Origin: an uncultured Synechococcus sp.
GTDB taxonomy: Bacteria > Cyanobacteriota > Cyanobacteriia > PCC-6307 > Cyanobiaceae
Assembly: GCA_913057985.1 (NCBI GenBank)
Contig: CAJXPL010000007.1
Coordinates: 1-64,000, forward strand
Direction of reading: 5' to 3'
DNA length: 64,000 nucleotides
Both the position numbers and the translations under genes were made by a program. Positions 15,806 through 25,003 of this stretch are shown in pieces; the stretch's first letter is position 1, and each line of letters starts with the position of its first letter. Below the pieces are notes generated by a model. The model had not been told where the DNA came from. It did not search any database and saw only the letters and a list, made by a program, of their open reading frames with translations.

Positions 15806-16708
15806 ATGTCGAAGCGTCATCCGGTTGTCGCTGTTACCGGTTCTTCCGGAGCTGGAACCAGCACCGTCAAGCGCGCGTTCGAGCACATCTTTGCGAGGGA
15901 AGGCATTACCCCTGCAGTGGTGGAAGGCGACAGCTACCACCGCTACGAGCGGATGCCCATGAAACAGGCCATGGCGGATGCCCTGGCCAAGGGTGAGAAT
16001 TTCTCCCACTTCGGCCCTGAGGCCAACCTCTTCGACAAGCTCGAGGAACTGTTCCGCACCTACGGCGAAACCGGTGCTGGTCAGAAGCGCTACTACCTCC
16101 ACAGCGTTGAAGAAGCGGCTGAACACAACGCCCGTCTTGGCGTCAACCTCGAGCCGGGTCAGTTCACGCCTTGGGAAGACATCCCGACTGGCACTGACGT
16201 GCTGTTCTACGAAGGCCTCCATGGCGGTGTGAAGGGCGAGGGCTACGACGTAGCCGCCCTGGCCGACCTCCTGGTGGGTGTGGTGCCGATCACCAACCTT
16301 GAGTGGATTCAGAAGATCCACCGCGACAACGCTGAGCGTGGTTATTCCGCTGAAGCGATCGTTGACACGATCCTTCGCCGGATGCCTGATTACATCAATC
16401 ACATCTGCCCGCAGTTCAGCCAGACCGACATCAACTTCCAGCGCGTTCCCACCGTGGACACCTCCAACCCCTTCATCTGTCGGAACATCCCGACCCCGGA
16501 TGAAAGCTTCGTGATCATCCACTTCCGCAAGGGTTCTCGTGAGAAGTGGGGGATCGACTTCGGTTACCTGCTGAACATGATCCACGACTCCTTCATGTCC
16601 AGCCCCACCAGCATCGTGGTGAACGGCGGCAAGATGGGCTTCGCCATGGAACTGATCCTCACTCCGATCATTCACCGCATGATCGAAGAGAAGAACAAGC
16701 TCAGCTGA
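15806..16708 (+). CDS. prk: Phosphoribulokinase, class I (proteobacterial) type
   Basis: A 300-residue kinase with P-loop GSSGAGTSTVKRAF, VVEGDSYHRYERM, FSHFGPEANLFDKLEELF, YGETGAGQKRYYLH, VLFYEGLHGG and the long block IQKIHRDNAERGYS. These are the class I, octameric, proteobacterial hallmarks. The redox cysteines that class II cyanobacterial and plant enzymes carry in and after the P-loop are absent. It phosphorylates ribulose 5-phosphate to make the Rubisco substrate. If this reading is right, CP12/thioredoxin control is not expected. ATG at 15806; a hairpin precedes it and a terminator-like hairpin follows. Confidence 0.9.
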   Translation: MSKRHPVVAVTGSSGAGTSTVKRAFEHIFAREGITPAVVEGDSYHRYERMPMKQAMADALAKGENFSHFGPEANLFDKLEELFRTYGETGAGQKRYYLHSVEEAAEHNARLGVNLEPGQFTPWEDIPTGTDVLFYEGLHGGVKGEGYDVAALADLLVGVVPITNLEWIQKIHRDNAERGYSAEAIVDTILRRMPDYINHICPQFSQTDINFQRVPTVDTSNPFICRNIPTPDESFVIIHFRKGSREKWGIDFGYLLNMIHDSFMSSPTSIVVNGGKMGFAMELILTPIIHRMIEEKNKLS

Positions 16709-16740
16709 TCGCTTCTCCTATCAACAACCGTCTCTACAAT

Positions 16741-16773
16741 GGGCCCATCTGAGTGATCAGGTGGGCTCTATTT
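16741..16773 (+). terminator. Probable terminator after prk
   Basis: A 12-bp stem with two wobble pairs is formed by 16741-16752 and 16757-16768, with a 4-base loop (GTGA) and a T-rich stretch (TATTTCTTT) after it. It sits 33 bases past the prk stop. It touches the possible start region of the following small gene, so it may also act as a leader structure. Confidence 0.5.
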
Positions 16774-16775
16774 CT

Positions 16776-17063
16776 TTGTCAACGCCCTCCTTTGAAATTC
16801 GCGGAGCCTCGGGGACGCCCTCATCTCCCCGCTGGGATCGCATTGACAGCCGCTCGCTGATCGCCCAGGCCCGTCGCATTTATTTCGCCTATCTCTCCAG
16901 CACCCCTGCGGGGCAGGAGCCTCTCGGTGTGGTGGTGGATCCGCGGGAACCCGATGGTCGCGTGGTCTTCGAGACCCCTGTTCTTCTGCCGGACGAAGAG
17001 TTCATTGCCATCGATCTGATCCGGGGGCGCACGAGCCGTGGTCGGACCCGATGGAAGGGTTGA
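16776..17063 (+). CDS. Hypothetical protein upstream of prepilin peptidase (95 aa)
   Basis: A 95-residue soluble frame with coding-like composition (RSLIAQARRIYFAYLSS; VVVDPREPDGRVVFETPVLLPDEEFIAIDLIRG). The start is uncertain: a TTG at 16776 lies just past the prk terminator, and a GTG at 16761 lies inside it. Its end overlaps the prepilin peptidase start by 13 bases, suggesting coupling. No family recognised. Confidence 0.55.
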   Translation: MSTPSFEIRGASGTPSSPRWDRIDSRSLIAQARRIYFAYLSSTPAGQEPLGVVVDPREPDGRVVFETPVLLPDEEFIAIDLIRGRTSRGRTRWKG

Positions 17064-17848
17064 TCCTGGCTTGGACCGGCCTGCTGGGCGCCTGCGTCGG
17101 CAGCTTCACCAACGTGGTGGCCTGGCGCTTGCCCCGCCAGGAATCGGTGGTCTTTCCCGGCAGCCACTGCCCCAAATGCGGCCATTCCATTCGCTGGCAT
17201 GACAATCTCCCGGTGCTCGGTTGGCTGCTGCTGAGGGGGCGCTGCCGCGACTGTGATGTAGCGATCAGCTGGCGTTACCCCGCTGTGGAGGCTCTGAGTG
17301 CCGGCCTCTGGATCTCGGCGCTGTTGGTGTGGCCTGGTGCTGGTGGGGGGCTGCCTGATCTCTTGCTCCCCTGGGCTGGTTTCCCCCTGATCGCGCTGCT
17401 GTTGCCGCTGGTGTTGATCGATCTGGATCACCTTTGGTTGCCGGAGCCCCTGTGCCGCTGGGGAGTGGTGCTGGGCCTGCTCGTCAGCACCGCCGCTGGC
17501 ATTCCTGTTCTGGCCAGTCATTTGATCGCCGCGGTGCTGGCCCTGCTGCTGTTGGAAGGCCTCAGTGCCTTGGCCGAACGGTTGTTGGGACAGCCTGCGC
17601 TGGGCCTTGGCGATGCCAAGTTGGCGGCGCTGGGTGGGGCATGGCTGGGCCCCGGGGGCATCGCAGCGGCGATGGCCCTTGCGGTTGTCTCGGGAGCCTT
17701 GGTCGGAAGCACCGCTCGTCTCAGCGGCCGGTTGGGCCCCAGGGAACCGTTTCCCTTCGGTCCCTTCATTGCCCTGGGCATCTGGCTGGTCTGGTTGACC
17801 GGTCCGCAGTGGTGGTGGAGCACCTGGGTGATGCTGTTGGGCGCTTGA
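17051..17848 (+). CDS. pilD: Prepilin leader peptidase / N-methyltransferase
   Basis: An integral membrane protease of 265 residues with eight or so hydrophobic helices. GSFTNVVAWRLPR starts the cytoplasmic loop. Two CxxC pairs (CPKCG and CRDCD) form the zinc-binding methylase domain. The catalytic aspartates lie in LVLIDLDHLWLP and GLGDAKLAALGG. It cleaves and N-methylates type IV pilin-like leader peptides. No pilin gene lies nearby. Confidence 0.93.
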   Translation: MEGLILAWTGLLGACVGSFTNVVAWRLPRQESVVFPGSHCPKCGHSIRWHDNLPVLGWLLLRGRCRDCDVAISWRYPAVEALSAGLWISALLVWPGAGGGLPDLLLPWAGFPLIALLLPLVLIDLDHLWLPEPLCRWGVVLGLLVSTAAGIPVLASHLIAAVLALLLLEGLSALAERLLGQPALGLGDAKLAALGGAWLGPGGIAAAMALAVVSGALVGSTARLSGRLGPREPFPFGPFIALGIWLVWLTGPQWWWSTWVMLLGA

Positions 17849-17903
17849 TTCCCCAGCGTCTCTTCCCAGTCCGGCTTTTAATGGTGTTAGCTGACGGCCC
17901 TGT

Positions 17904-18785
17904 GTGTCTCTGTTCGATTGGTTTGCTGATCGCCGCAAGGGTCAGTACGTCGCCAACGTCAAGCAGGAACCCGATGAAGGCGATGGGCTGTGGAGCAAAT
18001 GCCCGGAGTGTGGTCAGGTCGTTTATCTCAAAGACCTGAAACTCAATGCCAGTGTTTGCGCCAACTGCGGCCATCACCACCTCATCGACAGTGCTGAGCG
18101 CATCGCAGTGATTGCGGACCCCGACAGCTTCCAGGTGCTGAATGCGGATCTGTCACCTGTGGATCCCCTCGGATTCAAAGACCGGCGCGCCTACGCCGAC
18201 CGGCTGCGGGAAAGTCAGGCCTCGACGGGGCTGAGGGATGGTGTCGTCACCGGGCTCTGCCGGGTGGAGGGCATCCCCATGGGCCTGGCAGCGATGGACT
18301 TCCGCTTCATGGGGGGATCGATGGGCTCGGTGGTCGGGGAGAAAATCACCCGTCTGATCGAGGAGTCCACCGCCCGCAAGTTGCCGCTGCTGATCGTTTG
18401 TGCCTCCGGCGGTGCACGGATGCAGGAGGGGATGCTCAGCCTGATGCAGATGGCGAAGATCTCCGGAGCGCTGGAACGCCACCGCGAAGCCGAGCTGCTC
18501 TACATGCCCTTGCTCACCCACCCCACCACGGGGGGTGTGACCGCAAGTTTCGCCATGCTGGGCGACCTGATCCTGGCGGAACCGAAGGCTTTGATTGGTT
18601 TTGCTGGCCGCCGGGTGATTGAGCAGACCCTGCGGGAGAAGCTGCCTGACAATTTCCAGACGGCCGAATATCTGCAGGAGCACGGCTTCGTGGACACGAT
18701 CGTTCCTCGCACCCAGCTGCGCTCCACCCTGGCCAATCTTCTGCGCCTGCACGGCTGCAAACCGATGGAGCTCACCAGCGCATGA
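17904..18785 (+). CDS. accD: Acetyl-CoA carboxylase carboxyltransferase subunit beta
   Basis: The 293-residue beta subunit has an N-terminal zinc ribbon ([13 protein letters not shown] ... CANCGHH) followed by a crotonase-fold carboxyltransferase domain ([49 protein letters not shown]). With AccA it transfers the carboxyl group to acetyl-CoA in fatty acid synthesis. The start is a GTG at 17904. The stop overlaps the next gene (ATGA). Confidence 0.95.
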   Translation: MSLFDWFADRRKGQYVANVKQEPDEGDGLWSKCPECGQVVYLKDLKLNASVCANCGHHHLIDSAERIAVIADPDSFQVLNADLSPVDPLGFKDRRAYADRLRESQASTGLRDGVVTGLCRVEGIPMGLAAMDFRFMGGSMGSVVGEKITRLIEESTARKLPLLIVCASGGARMQEGMLSLMQMAKISGALERHREAELLYMPLLTHPTTGGVTASFAMLGDLILAEPKALIGFAGRRVIEQTLREKLPDNFQTAEYLQEHGFVDTIVPRTQLRSTLANLLRLHGCKPMELTSA

Positions 18786-19153
18786 TCCGAGCTGGTTGTG
18801 TTCTGATCCTGGCCTTGCTCTGCTGGGTCTCCCCCGTGCTGGCGGGCCCCGTGGAATGGATTGAGGTGCCTGCCACTGACGCGGGCCAGCAGTGGTGGGA
18901 CCGCGGCAGTGTGCGCATCGATCGGGATGGATACCGCACCGTGCTCAGCCGCTTCACCCCAGCGGCCACTGAGGATGGAGAGCAGCCCTCCGGCGAGCTC
19001 TATGTGATGCAGCTGGACTGCTCCCAGGAGCTGTATCGCGACAAACAGGTGAATGGTTTGCCGCGTTTTCGTGCCCAATGGCAGCCTGCCGGCGATGAAG
19101 GGCTGATCACCTCCGTGATTGAGGCTGTCTGCACCGAACCCCTCTCCAGCTGA
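18782..19153 (+). CDS. Small exported protein (123 aa)
   Basis: A signal peptide ([21 protein letters not shown], cleavage about residue 21) precedes a soluble domain of about 100 residues with a conserved-looking pattern ([31 protein letters not shown]). The two cysteines may be disulfide-linked. It overlaps the accD stop by four bases and is followed one base later by the oxidoreductase gene, so all three are probably one transcript. Function unknown. Confidence 0.7.
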   Translation: MIRAGCVLILALLCWVSPVLAGPVEWIEVPATDAGQQWWDRGSVRIDRDGYRTVLSRFTPAATEDGEQPSGELYVMQLDCSQELYRDKQVNGLPRFRAQWQPAGDEGLITSVIEAVCTEPLSS

Positions 19154-19154
19154 G

Positions 19155-20237
19155 ATGTCTCCAAAACCCCTTGGTGTTGCCATAGCCGGTCTCGGCTTCG
19201 GGGAGAAGGTGCACCTGCCGGCCCTTGCGGCAGCCACTGATCTCGAGGCAGTGGCGCTTTGGCACCCGCGCCAGGAGCGTTTGGATGCCGCCACGGCTGC
19301 CCATGGCTTGAAGGGATTCAGCGACTGGGATGCTCTGCTGGCTGATCCCGCGGTGGATGCGGTGATCATCGCCACACCCCCTGCACCCCGCTTCGACCTG
19401 GCCCGTCGGGCCCTGGAGGCGGGCAAGCACCTGCTGCTGGAGAAGCCCATCGCGCTGCATGCCGATCAAGCCCGGGAGCTGCAGCGGCTGGCCCTGGCAC
19501 GGGGGCTCTCAGTAGCTGTGGACTACGAATACCGGGCTGTTCCCCTGTTCATGCAGGCTGCACGCCTTCTGCAGGCCGGTGCTGTCGGCATGCCCTGGCT
19601 GGTGAAGCTCGACTGGTTGATGGGCAGTCGTGCCGATCCCCAGCGCGGCTGGAACTGGTATGCCCAGGCGGATCAGGGCGGCGGCGTGATCGGAGCCCTC
19701 GGAACCCATGCCATGGACATGCTGGCCTGGCTGATCGGTCCCCTGGGGGCCGTCCAGGCCCTGAACAGCGTTTCGATCAAGCAACGCCCCCACCCCGATG
19801 GTGGTCTGGCCGCTGTGGATGCCCCCGATGTGTCGCTGCTGCAGACCGTGGCCCATTGGCAGGGGAGGCAGGACCTGCCGGTGCCGGCGCAGGTCAGCCT
19901 CAGTTCCGTGTCTCGCAACGGTCGCGGGTTCTGCCTGGATGTGGTGGGGTCGTCGGGATCGCTGCTGCTCAGCAGCACCAACCAGAAGGACTACGTCCAT
20001 GGCTTTGAGCTCCAGCACGCCCCGCTCGGTGAGCCCTTCCGCGCCGTGGAAGCCGATGCCGACTTCGCCTTTCCGGAAACCTGGGCGGATGGCCGCATCG
20101 CCCCTGTGGCCAGGGTGCTGGGCTGGTGGGCCGAGAGCATTCGCTGTGGGCAACCGATGCTACCTGGACTGGCCGAGGGCGTGGCCAGTCGTGTGGCCTG
20201 CGATCAAGCAGCAGGCGGCACATTAGATCTTGCGTAA
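19155..20237 (+). CDS. Gfo/Idh/MocA-family oxidoreductase
   Basis: A 360-residue NAD(P)-dependent sugar-type dehydrogenase. The Rossmann motif is GVAIAGLGFGEKVHLPAL. AVIIATPPAPRFDLARRALEAGKHLLLEKPIALH contains the family EKP motif with the lysine. The C-terminal beta domain includes GGGVIGALGTHAMDMLAWLIG, whose histidine sits in the catalytic region. The substrate is unknown; homologues act on sugars, inositols or biliverdin. ATG at 19155 directly follows the previous stop. Confidence 0.85.
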   Translation: MSPKPLGVAIAGLGFGEKVHLPALAAATDLEAVALWHPRQERLDAATAAHGLKGFSDWDALLADPAVDAVIIATPPAPRFDLARRALEAGKHLLLEKPIALHADQARELQRLALARGLSVAVDYEYRAVPLFMQAARLLQAGAVGMPWLVKLDWLMGSRADPQRGWNWYAQADQGGGVIGALGTHAMDMLAWLIGPLGAVQALNSVSIKQRPHPDGGLAAVDAPDVSLLQTVAHWQGRQDLPVPAQVSLSSVSRNGRGFCLDVVGSSGSLLLSSTNQKDYVHGFELQHAPLGEPFRAVEADADFAFPETWADGRIAPVARVLGWWAESIRCGQPMLPGLAEGVASRVACDQAAGGTLDLA

Positions 20238-20297
20238 CACGCGGTAAAATTGCCGGCGATTCGTCTTTGACGACCCCAACCCTCCGAGGATTTATCC

Positions 20298-21371
20298 ATG
20301 GCGCTTGTTCCGCTTCGGCTCCTGCTCGACCACGCCGCTGAGAACGGCTACGGCATTCCTGCGTTCAACGTGAACAATCTGGAGCAGGTCCAGGCCATCA
20401 TGGAAGCGGCTGACGAGACCGACAGCCCTGTGATCCTCCAGGCCTCCCGCGGCGCCCGCAGCTACGCCGGTGAGATCTTCCTGCGTCACCTGATCCTGGC
20501 CGCAACCGAGACCTATCCCCACATCCCCGTGGTGATGCACCAGGACCACGGCAACGCCCCTGACACCTGCTACTCCGCTGCCATCAACGGCTTCACCTCC
20601 GTGATGATGGACGGTTCCCTGGAAGCCGACGCCAAGACTCCCGCCAGCTACGACTACAACGTCAACGTCACCAAGCAGGTGGTGGACTTCGCCCACTCCG
20701 TGGGTGTGAGCGTTGAGGGTGAGCTGGGTTGCCTGGGCTCCCTGGAAACCGGCAAGGGTGAAGCCGAAGACGGCCACGGTTTCGAGGGCGAGCTGTCCAA
20801 GGACATGCTGCTCACCGATCCCGCTGAGGCTGCCGACTTCGTCGCCAAGACCAAGTGCGACGCCCTGGCCATCGCCATCGGCACCAGCCACGGCGCTTAC
20901 AAGTTCACCCGCAAGCCCACGGGTGAAGTGCTGGCCATCAGCCGCATCGCTGAGATCCACAAAGCCATCCCCAACACCCACCTGGTGATGCATGGCTCCT
21001 CCTCCGTTCCCCAGGAATGGCTGGAGATGATCAACAAGCACGGTGGTGCCATCCCCGAGACCTACGGCGTTCCCGTCGAGGAAATCCAGGAAGGCATCCG
21101 CAACGGTGTGCGCAAGGTGAACATCGACACCGACAACCGTCTCGCCTTCACCGCTGCTGTGCGTGAAGCGGCCATGGCCGATCCTTCCAACTTCGACCCC
21201 CGCCACTTCAACAAGCCTGCTCGCAAGTACATGAAGCAGGTCTGCCTGGACCGTTACCAGCAGTTTTGGGCTGCCGGCAACGCCAGCAAGATCCAGCAGC
21301 AGAGCATCACCTACTACGCCGGCCTCTACGCCAAGGGTGCTCTTGATCCTAAGGCTGCCGTCGCTGCCTGA
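20298..21371 (+). CDS. fbaA: Class II fructose-1,6-bisphosphate aldolase
   Basis: A 357-residue zinc aldolase. Features include [20 protein letters not shown] with zinc histidines, [34 protein letters not shown] and [12 protein letters not shown], ending with [15 protein letters not shown]. It serves the Calvin cycle and gluconeogenesis; class II CbbA types also act on sedoheptulose bisphosphate. GAGGA 7 bases before ATG 20298 is a strong ribosome-binding site. A possible -10 (TAAAAT) lies at 20245-20250. It ends at a perfect intrinsic terminator. Confidence 0.95.
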   Translation: MALVPLRLLLDHAAENGYGIPAFNVNNLEQVQAIMEAADETDSPVILQASRGARSYAGEIFLRHLILAATETYPHIPVVMHQDHGNAPDTCYSAAINGFTSVMMDGSLEADAKTPASYDYNVNVTKQVVDFAHSVGVSVEGELGCLGSLETGKGEAEDGHGFEGELSKDMLLTDPAEAADFVAKTKCDALAIAIGTSHGAYKFTRKPTGEVLAISRIAEIHKAIPNTHLVMHGSSSVPQEWLEMINKHGGAIPETYGVPVEEIQEGIRNGVRKVNIDTDNRLAFTAAVREAAMADPSNFDPRHFNKPARKYMKQVCLDRYQQFWAAGNASKIQQQSITYYAGLYAKGALDPKAAVAA

Positions 21372-21397
21372 TCATCACGATCAATTGATACATCCAC

Positions 21398-21423
21398 GGG
21401 GGGCCGAAAGGCCCCCCTTTTTT
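21398..21423 (+). terminator. Intrinsic terminator of the aldolase gene
   Basis: GGGGGGCC (21398-21405), a GAAA tetraloop and GGCCCCCC (21410-21417) make a perfect 8-bp stem followed by six T. It lies 26 bases past the stop codon. Confidence 0.95.
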
Positions 21424-21457
21424 GTGGCTCTGAATCCGGCCCCTGAACCTGGCTTGT

Positions 21458-22582
21458 TCAGGGGATGTTGACCTTCAGTTCCATCCGATTGTTTTGGCGT
21501 CGGTTCTGCGGTTCGATTACTAGCTCCTGGGGATCGGCGATCACGGCGATGGTGTGCTGCCCGGGAGGGAGCGGCCAGGCAAGGTTGTAGCTCTCGCTTG
21601 CTCCCGCACTCATCCAGGGGATCTGCAGGTAGCGGTGATCGCTGAAGCGATCGTCGACGACCACAGCCACCCCCACATCACTCACATCAAGGGCACCGGC
21701 ATTGCTGACGCTGAAGTGGATTTTCGCATCCCTATAGGTGAGCGTTTGGATGGCGAGATCACTGCAGAGCGACTCGATTGTCTGCAGTGGGTAGAGCGCC
21801 AGCTGTTCGATGCTTCCAAGGCGGGTGTTGGGGTGATCGTGGAGAACATGCCCCCCATAGGCCAGATCGGTGCTGCAGCCGTGCAGATGCAGATGATCGC
21901 CGGCTTTGGGCACGGTGACGCGCCCCCGTTCCGGCTCACGGTCGAAGAAACCACAGCAATCCCATTGCATCGATCTGCCGAGATAATGGATGGGCCCCTC
22001 GGGTTGCTCAGGCGAGAGCGGCGCCAGACGGTAGTGCTGGAGCATGTCGTAGATGCTCATCTCAGCTTGGCTCCCGTCGCTTGAATCACTCGAAAACTCT
22101 TGGTTGCGGCGTTGTTGCCCCATGCAGAGTTTCGAAGCGACGGTGATCACCAGCTCGTCCCATTGGGCCAGCAGGCGGATGCCGTAAATGGGTGCATCTT
22201 CCAGGGCCCCGCGCTGGCGTTCCTGTTCGATCGCTTTGCTGATCACCTCTTGGATCGGCCGATGCTTCATCTGTTGAAGCGGGCCCAGCTCCACAGGGTG
22301 ACGAAGGGCCGTGACATTCCCGGTGAAGCAGACGTAAGGAAAATGACCGCTGCCATCGCCCGGTTGCAGCCGGACGATGCTGCCGTTGTGGGCGATGCAT
22401 CGCCAGATGTCCGAGTTACCGGAAGCGTTGCGAAGAAAACTGAGTTCCCCGTTCTCCAAACTTGAGGTGGTGCCAAGCCCCAGCACGTCGCCTTTCAGAG
22501 GAATCCGTTCCAGCGGCAGATGCTCGCGGATGTCCCCCTGGATCAGATCGGACACTGTGTTCGCGATGGTGAGGTCGGCCAT
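21458..22582 (-). CDS. Acetolactate-decarboxylase-like protein with C-terminal CARDB-like domain
   Basis: This 374-residue protein has a long N-terminal domain with the AlsD layout. LKGDVLGLGTTSSLENGELSFL resembles the family start. HFPYVCFTGNVTAL follows. HLHLHGCSTDLAYGGHVLHD carries the His-x-His and third His that bind zinc in AlsD. Residues from about 270 resemble a CARDB or Ig-like beta domain (DAKIHFSVSNAGALDVSDVGVAVVV, GQHTIAVIADP). No signal peptide is seen. No acetolactate synthase or butanediol genes are nearby, so true decarboxylase activity is uncertain. ATG at 22582. Confidence 0.55.
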   Translation of the reverse strand: MADLTIANTVSDLIQGDIREHLPLERIPLKGDVLGLGTTSSLENGELSFLRNASGNSDIWRCIAHNGSIVRLQPGDGSGHFPYVCFTGNVTALRHPVELGPLQQMKHRPIQEVISKAIEQERQRGALEDAPIYGIRLLAQWDELVITVASKLCMGQQRRNQEFSSDSSDGSQAEMSIYDMLQHYRLAPLSPEQPEGPIHYLGRSMQWDCCGFFDREPERGRVTVPKAGDHLHLHGCSTDLAYGGHVLHDHPNTRLGSIEQLALYPLQTIESLCSDLAIQTLTYRDAKIHFSVSNAGALDVSDVGVAVVVDDRFSDHRYLQIPWMSAGASESYNLAWPLPPGQHTIAVIADPQELVIEPQNRRQNNRMELKVNIP

Positions 22583-22650
22583 GGGGGTGAGGCTGCACTA
22601 CTCCATCGCTAGCCGCAAAGGCCCAGACGCACCACGGTTTCAGCCTGCGA

Positions 22651-23604
22651 TCAGGCCATCAGGCTGAGCAGGCCGTGCTTGCCGTCCAGCTGTGCCTGCG
22701 CTCCCAGGGGCAAGGCCTGGTTGGGCCGTCCATGGCCCAGCGGCAGATTCAGCACCAGCGGAATGCCCAGATCGCCCAGGCGTTCCTCCAGGATCTCGTC
22801 CATCGTGAAATCGCCGGGAAGGATGTCGTCTTCAGCCCAGCTGAAGCGGCCGCAGGCCACCCCCGCCAACTGCTGCAACAGGCCTGCGCTGCGCCATTGG
22901 GTCAGCATCCGATCAACCCGGTAGGGCGCTTCGCCCACATCTTCCAGCACCAGGATGGCCCCCTTCAGGGAGGGAAGCCAGGGCGTGCCGATCAGGTGGG
23001 TCGCCACGGTCAGGTTGGTGACCACCAAGGGTCCGCGCGCGATCCCCCGCCGTCGTGGCTCGCCCAGCAGGGGCGCCACCGGACGGCCACAGAGCAAGTC
23101 CACCGTGCGTTGCCATTGCGCCTCTGTGCCGCCGCTGGATCCATGGATGGCCCCCAGCAGGCCAGCGGCCCACTGGGCCAGCAGCAGGGAGCTGGTGTCG
23201 GAGAACCCCAGGCTCCATTTGGGATGGCGCGGAAAACGAAAACCGGCTTCGAGCACGCGGGCGGCCCCCCAGCCCCCGCCAAGGGTCAACACGGCATCCA
23301 CCGTTGGATCGTTCCAGGCTGACCTCAGATCTTCAACCCGTTCCTGGTCGGTTCCTGAGAAATAGCGCCATTGACGGGTGACGGCTGCGGGAATCTCCAG
23401 ATGCCACTGCTGTTGATCACAGCGTTCGCGCAAAGCTTGGAGGTCCGTGTCCGGATCCATCCAGGTGCCGGGGTTCACGGCGCGGATGCGTGATCCAGGT
23501 TTCAAGGGTTTCAGCCTGCGCTGGGCCGCCATGGCCCTGGGGGAGAGCAGAGCCGTGATGATCGTGGATGCCCCTGAGATCAGCAGCGTCCGGCGGGTTG
23601 GCAT
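22651..23604 (-). CDS. LD-carboxypeptidase (peptidase S66, LdcA/MccF family)
   Basis: A 317-residue protein. The Tat- or Sec-like leader [26 protein letters not shown] is followed by the S66 layout: AVNPGTWMDPD, TLGGGWGAARVL, SLGFSDTSSLLLAQ with the nucleophile serine, ILVLEDVGEAPYRVDRML with the catalytic glutamate, and LPLGHGRPN with the histidine. The enzyme trims tetrapeptide stems of murein or hydrolyses peptide-nucleotide antibiotics. It overlaps the purQ stop by one base. Confidence 0.82.
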   Translation of the reverse strand: MPTRRTLLISGASTIITALLSPRAMAAQRRLKPLKPGSRIRAVNPGTWMDPDTDLQALRERCDQQQWHLEIPAAVTRQWRYFSGTDQERVEDLRSAWNDPTVDAVLTLGGGWGAARVLEAGFRFPRHPKWSLGFSDTSSLLLAQWAAGLLGAIHGSSGGTEAQWQRTVDLLCGRPVAPLLGEPRRRGIARGPLVVTNLTVATHLIGTPWLPSLKGAILVLEDVGEAPYRVDRMLTQWRSAGLLQQLAGVACGRFSWAEDDILPGDFTMDEILEERLGDLGIPLVLNLPLGHGRPNQALPLGAQAQLDGKHGLLSLMA

Positions 23605-24254
23605 CAGCCCAGCAGGGCCTCCAGCATGCGCCGGCCGTCGGTTCCTCCCGTGGCAGGATCACAGGCCCGCTCGGGGTGGGGCATCAGGCCCAGAACGCTG
23701 CCGCTGGCATTGGTGATGCCTGCGATGTCGGACACCGACCCGTTGGGGTTGTTGCCGTAGCTCAGGGCAATGGCGTCGTCGTCCTGCAGCTGTTTGAGCG
23801 TGTCATCGCTGCACTGGTAGCGGCCTTCACCGTGGGCGATCGGCAGGGTCAGGGCCCCGTTGTTGTACCCCTGCATCCAGGCCGTGCGCTGGCTCACCAC
23901 CTTGAGGGGTGCGTCTTCACAGATGAAGTGCAGATCCCGGTTCCGGGTGAGGGCACCGGGGAGCAGGCCCAGTTCCGTGAGCACCTGAAATCCGTTGCAG
24001 ATGCCGAGCACGCGACCGCCCTCGGCGGCAAAGTCGATCAAGGACTGCAGGGCTGGTGCGAAGCGGGCAATGGCGCCGCAACGCAGGTAGTCGCCATAGC
24101 TGAACCCGCCCGGCAGAACGATGGCATCAAAGCCGCTGAGGTCGGTTTCCTCATGCCAGACCCGACGCGTGCTCATTCCAAGGCAACCCTCGGTCGCCCA
24201 CTGCACATCCCGGTCGCAGTTGGAGCCGGGAAAAACGATGACCCCGATGCTCAT
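23604..24254 (-). CDS. purQ: Phosphoribosylformylglycinamidine synthase, glutaminase subunit
   Basis: A class I glutamine amidotransferase of 216 residues. [12 protein letters not shown] starts the fold. [18 protein letters not shown] and [19 protein letters not shown] give the nucleophile elbow with the cysteine. GLMPHPERA carries the His-Glu pair. It supplies ammonia to PurL in purine synthesis with PurS. Its start overlaps the purS stop by four bases. Confidence 0.95.
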   Translation of the reverse strand: MSIGVIVFPGSNCDRDVQWATEGCLGMSTRRVWHEETDLSGFDAIVLPGGFSYGDYLRCGAIARFAPALQSLIDFAAEGGRVLGICNGFQVLTELGLLPGALTRNRDLHFICEDAPLKVVSQRTAWMQGYNNGALTLPIAHGEGRYQCSDDTLKQLQDDDAIALSYGNNPNGSVSDIAGITNASGSVLGLMPHPERACDPATGGTDGRRMLEALLG

Positions 24255-24505
24255 GACTGCTCCAGCTCCAGGCTCCAGTCTTCGATCACCGGGTTGGCCA
24301 GCAAGCGATCACTGAGCAGTTCCAACCTGCGGCGGGCCTCGGCCTCATCAGAAGCCTCAATCTCCATTTCAACGGCTTTACCGATCCGCAGCTTGCTGAG
24401 GCCTTCCACCCCAAGTCGTTCAGCGGCACCACGCGCGGCTTCTCCGGCTGGATCGAGTACGGAGGGGCGCAGACGCACGAGGACGCGGGCTTGAAAACGC
24501 GGCAC
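24251..24505 (-). CDS. purS: Phosphoribosylformylglycinamidine synthase subunit PurS
   Basis: The 84-residue small subunit bridges PurQ and PurL. Visible features are [20 protein letters not shown], the helix [17 protein letters not shown], and [15 protein letters not shown]. The GTG at 24505 puts the start at the family position; a TTG three codons upstream is an alternative. It overlaps purQ in the ATGA manner, as in other bacteria. Confidence 0.9.
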   Translation of the reverse strand: MPRFQARVLVRLRPSVLDPAGEAARGAAERLGVEGLSKLRIGKAVEMEIEASDEAEARRRLELLSDRLLANPVIEDWSLELEQS

Positions 24506-24635
24506 GATCAGCAACTGGTCTGATCAAATCCTGACAGACACCAAACCCTGAAGAGATCCGGTGCGCCTCAACGGCGTGACCATCGCCCGGCCCCATGGTG
24601 AAAAGGAGGCCTTTCGCCAGCGTGCTTCCGAGTCT

Positions 24636-24965
24636 GTGTCTGTGTTTCGCATTCAGCTCTGGACCGCGGCTCTGCTGCTGATGGGCAGCTCTGCAGCTGG
24701 AAGCTCAGCAGCAGCGGCTTCGATGCGCTGCCGGATCGCGCAGCAGGCCTGGAGTCCCTGTCGGATGGTGGCGTCCAGTCCTGGAGAGAGCTGGGTGTTG
24801 ACCTGGAAGCAGCAGCGCGTCGAATTTGTCCATGACGGCAGCGGCCAGATGATGATGCGGGTTGGTGAGGGCGCGGACTGGCGGGCGGTGCAACCCTTCT
24901 GGACGGCGGACCACAGCCTCTGCTGGGGTTCTGTTTGTGCCACGGGAGACGTTCCGTTGGAGTGA
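24636..24965 (+). CDS. Small exported protein (about 109 aa)
   Basis: From the GTG at 24636 the protein starts with a signal peptide (FRIQLWTAALLLMGSSAAGSSAAAA). A compact domain follows with four cysteines (MRCRI, SPCRM, SLCWG, VCATG) that may form two disulfides in the periplasm. An upstream GTG at 24561 would add 25 charged residues before the signal peptide and is less likely. Divergent from purS. Function unknown. Confidence 0.6.
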   Translation: MSVFRIQLWTAALLLMGSSAAGSSAAAASMRCRIAQQAWSPCRMVASSPGESWVLTWKQQRVEFVHDGSGQMMMRVGEGADWRAVQPFWTADHSLCWGSVCATGDVPLE

Positions 24966-25003
24966 AACCGGGGTGATAGATCTGAATTGAGGGCAGATTC
25001 CCC

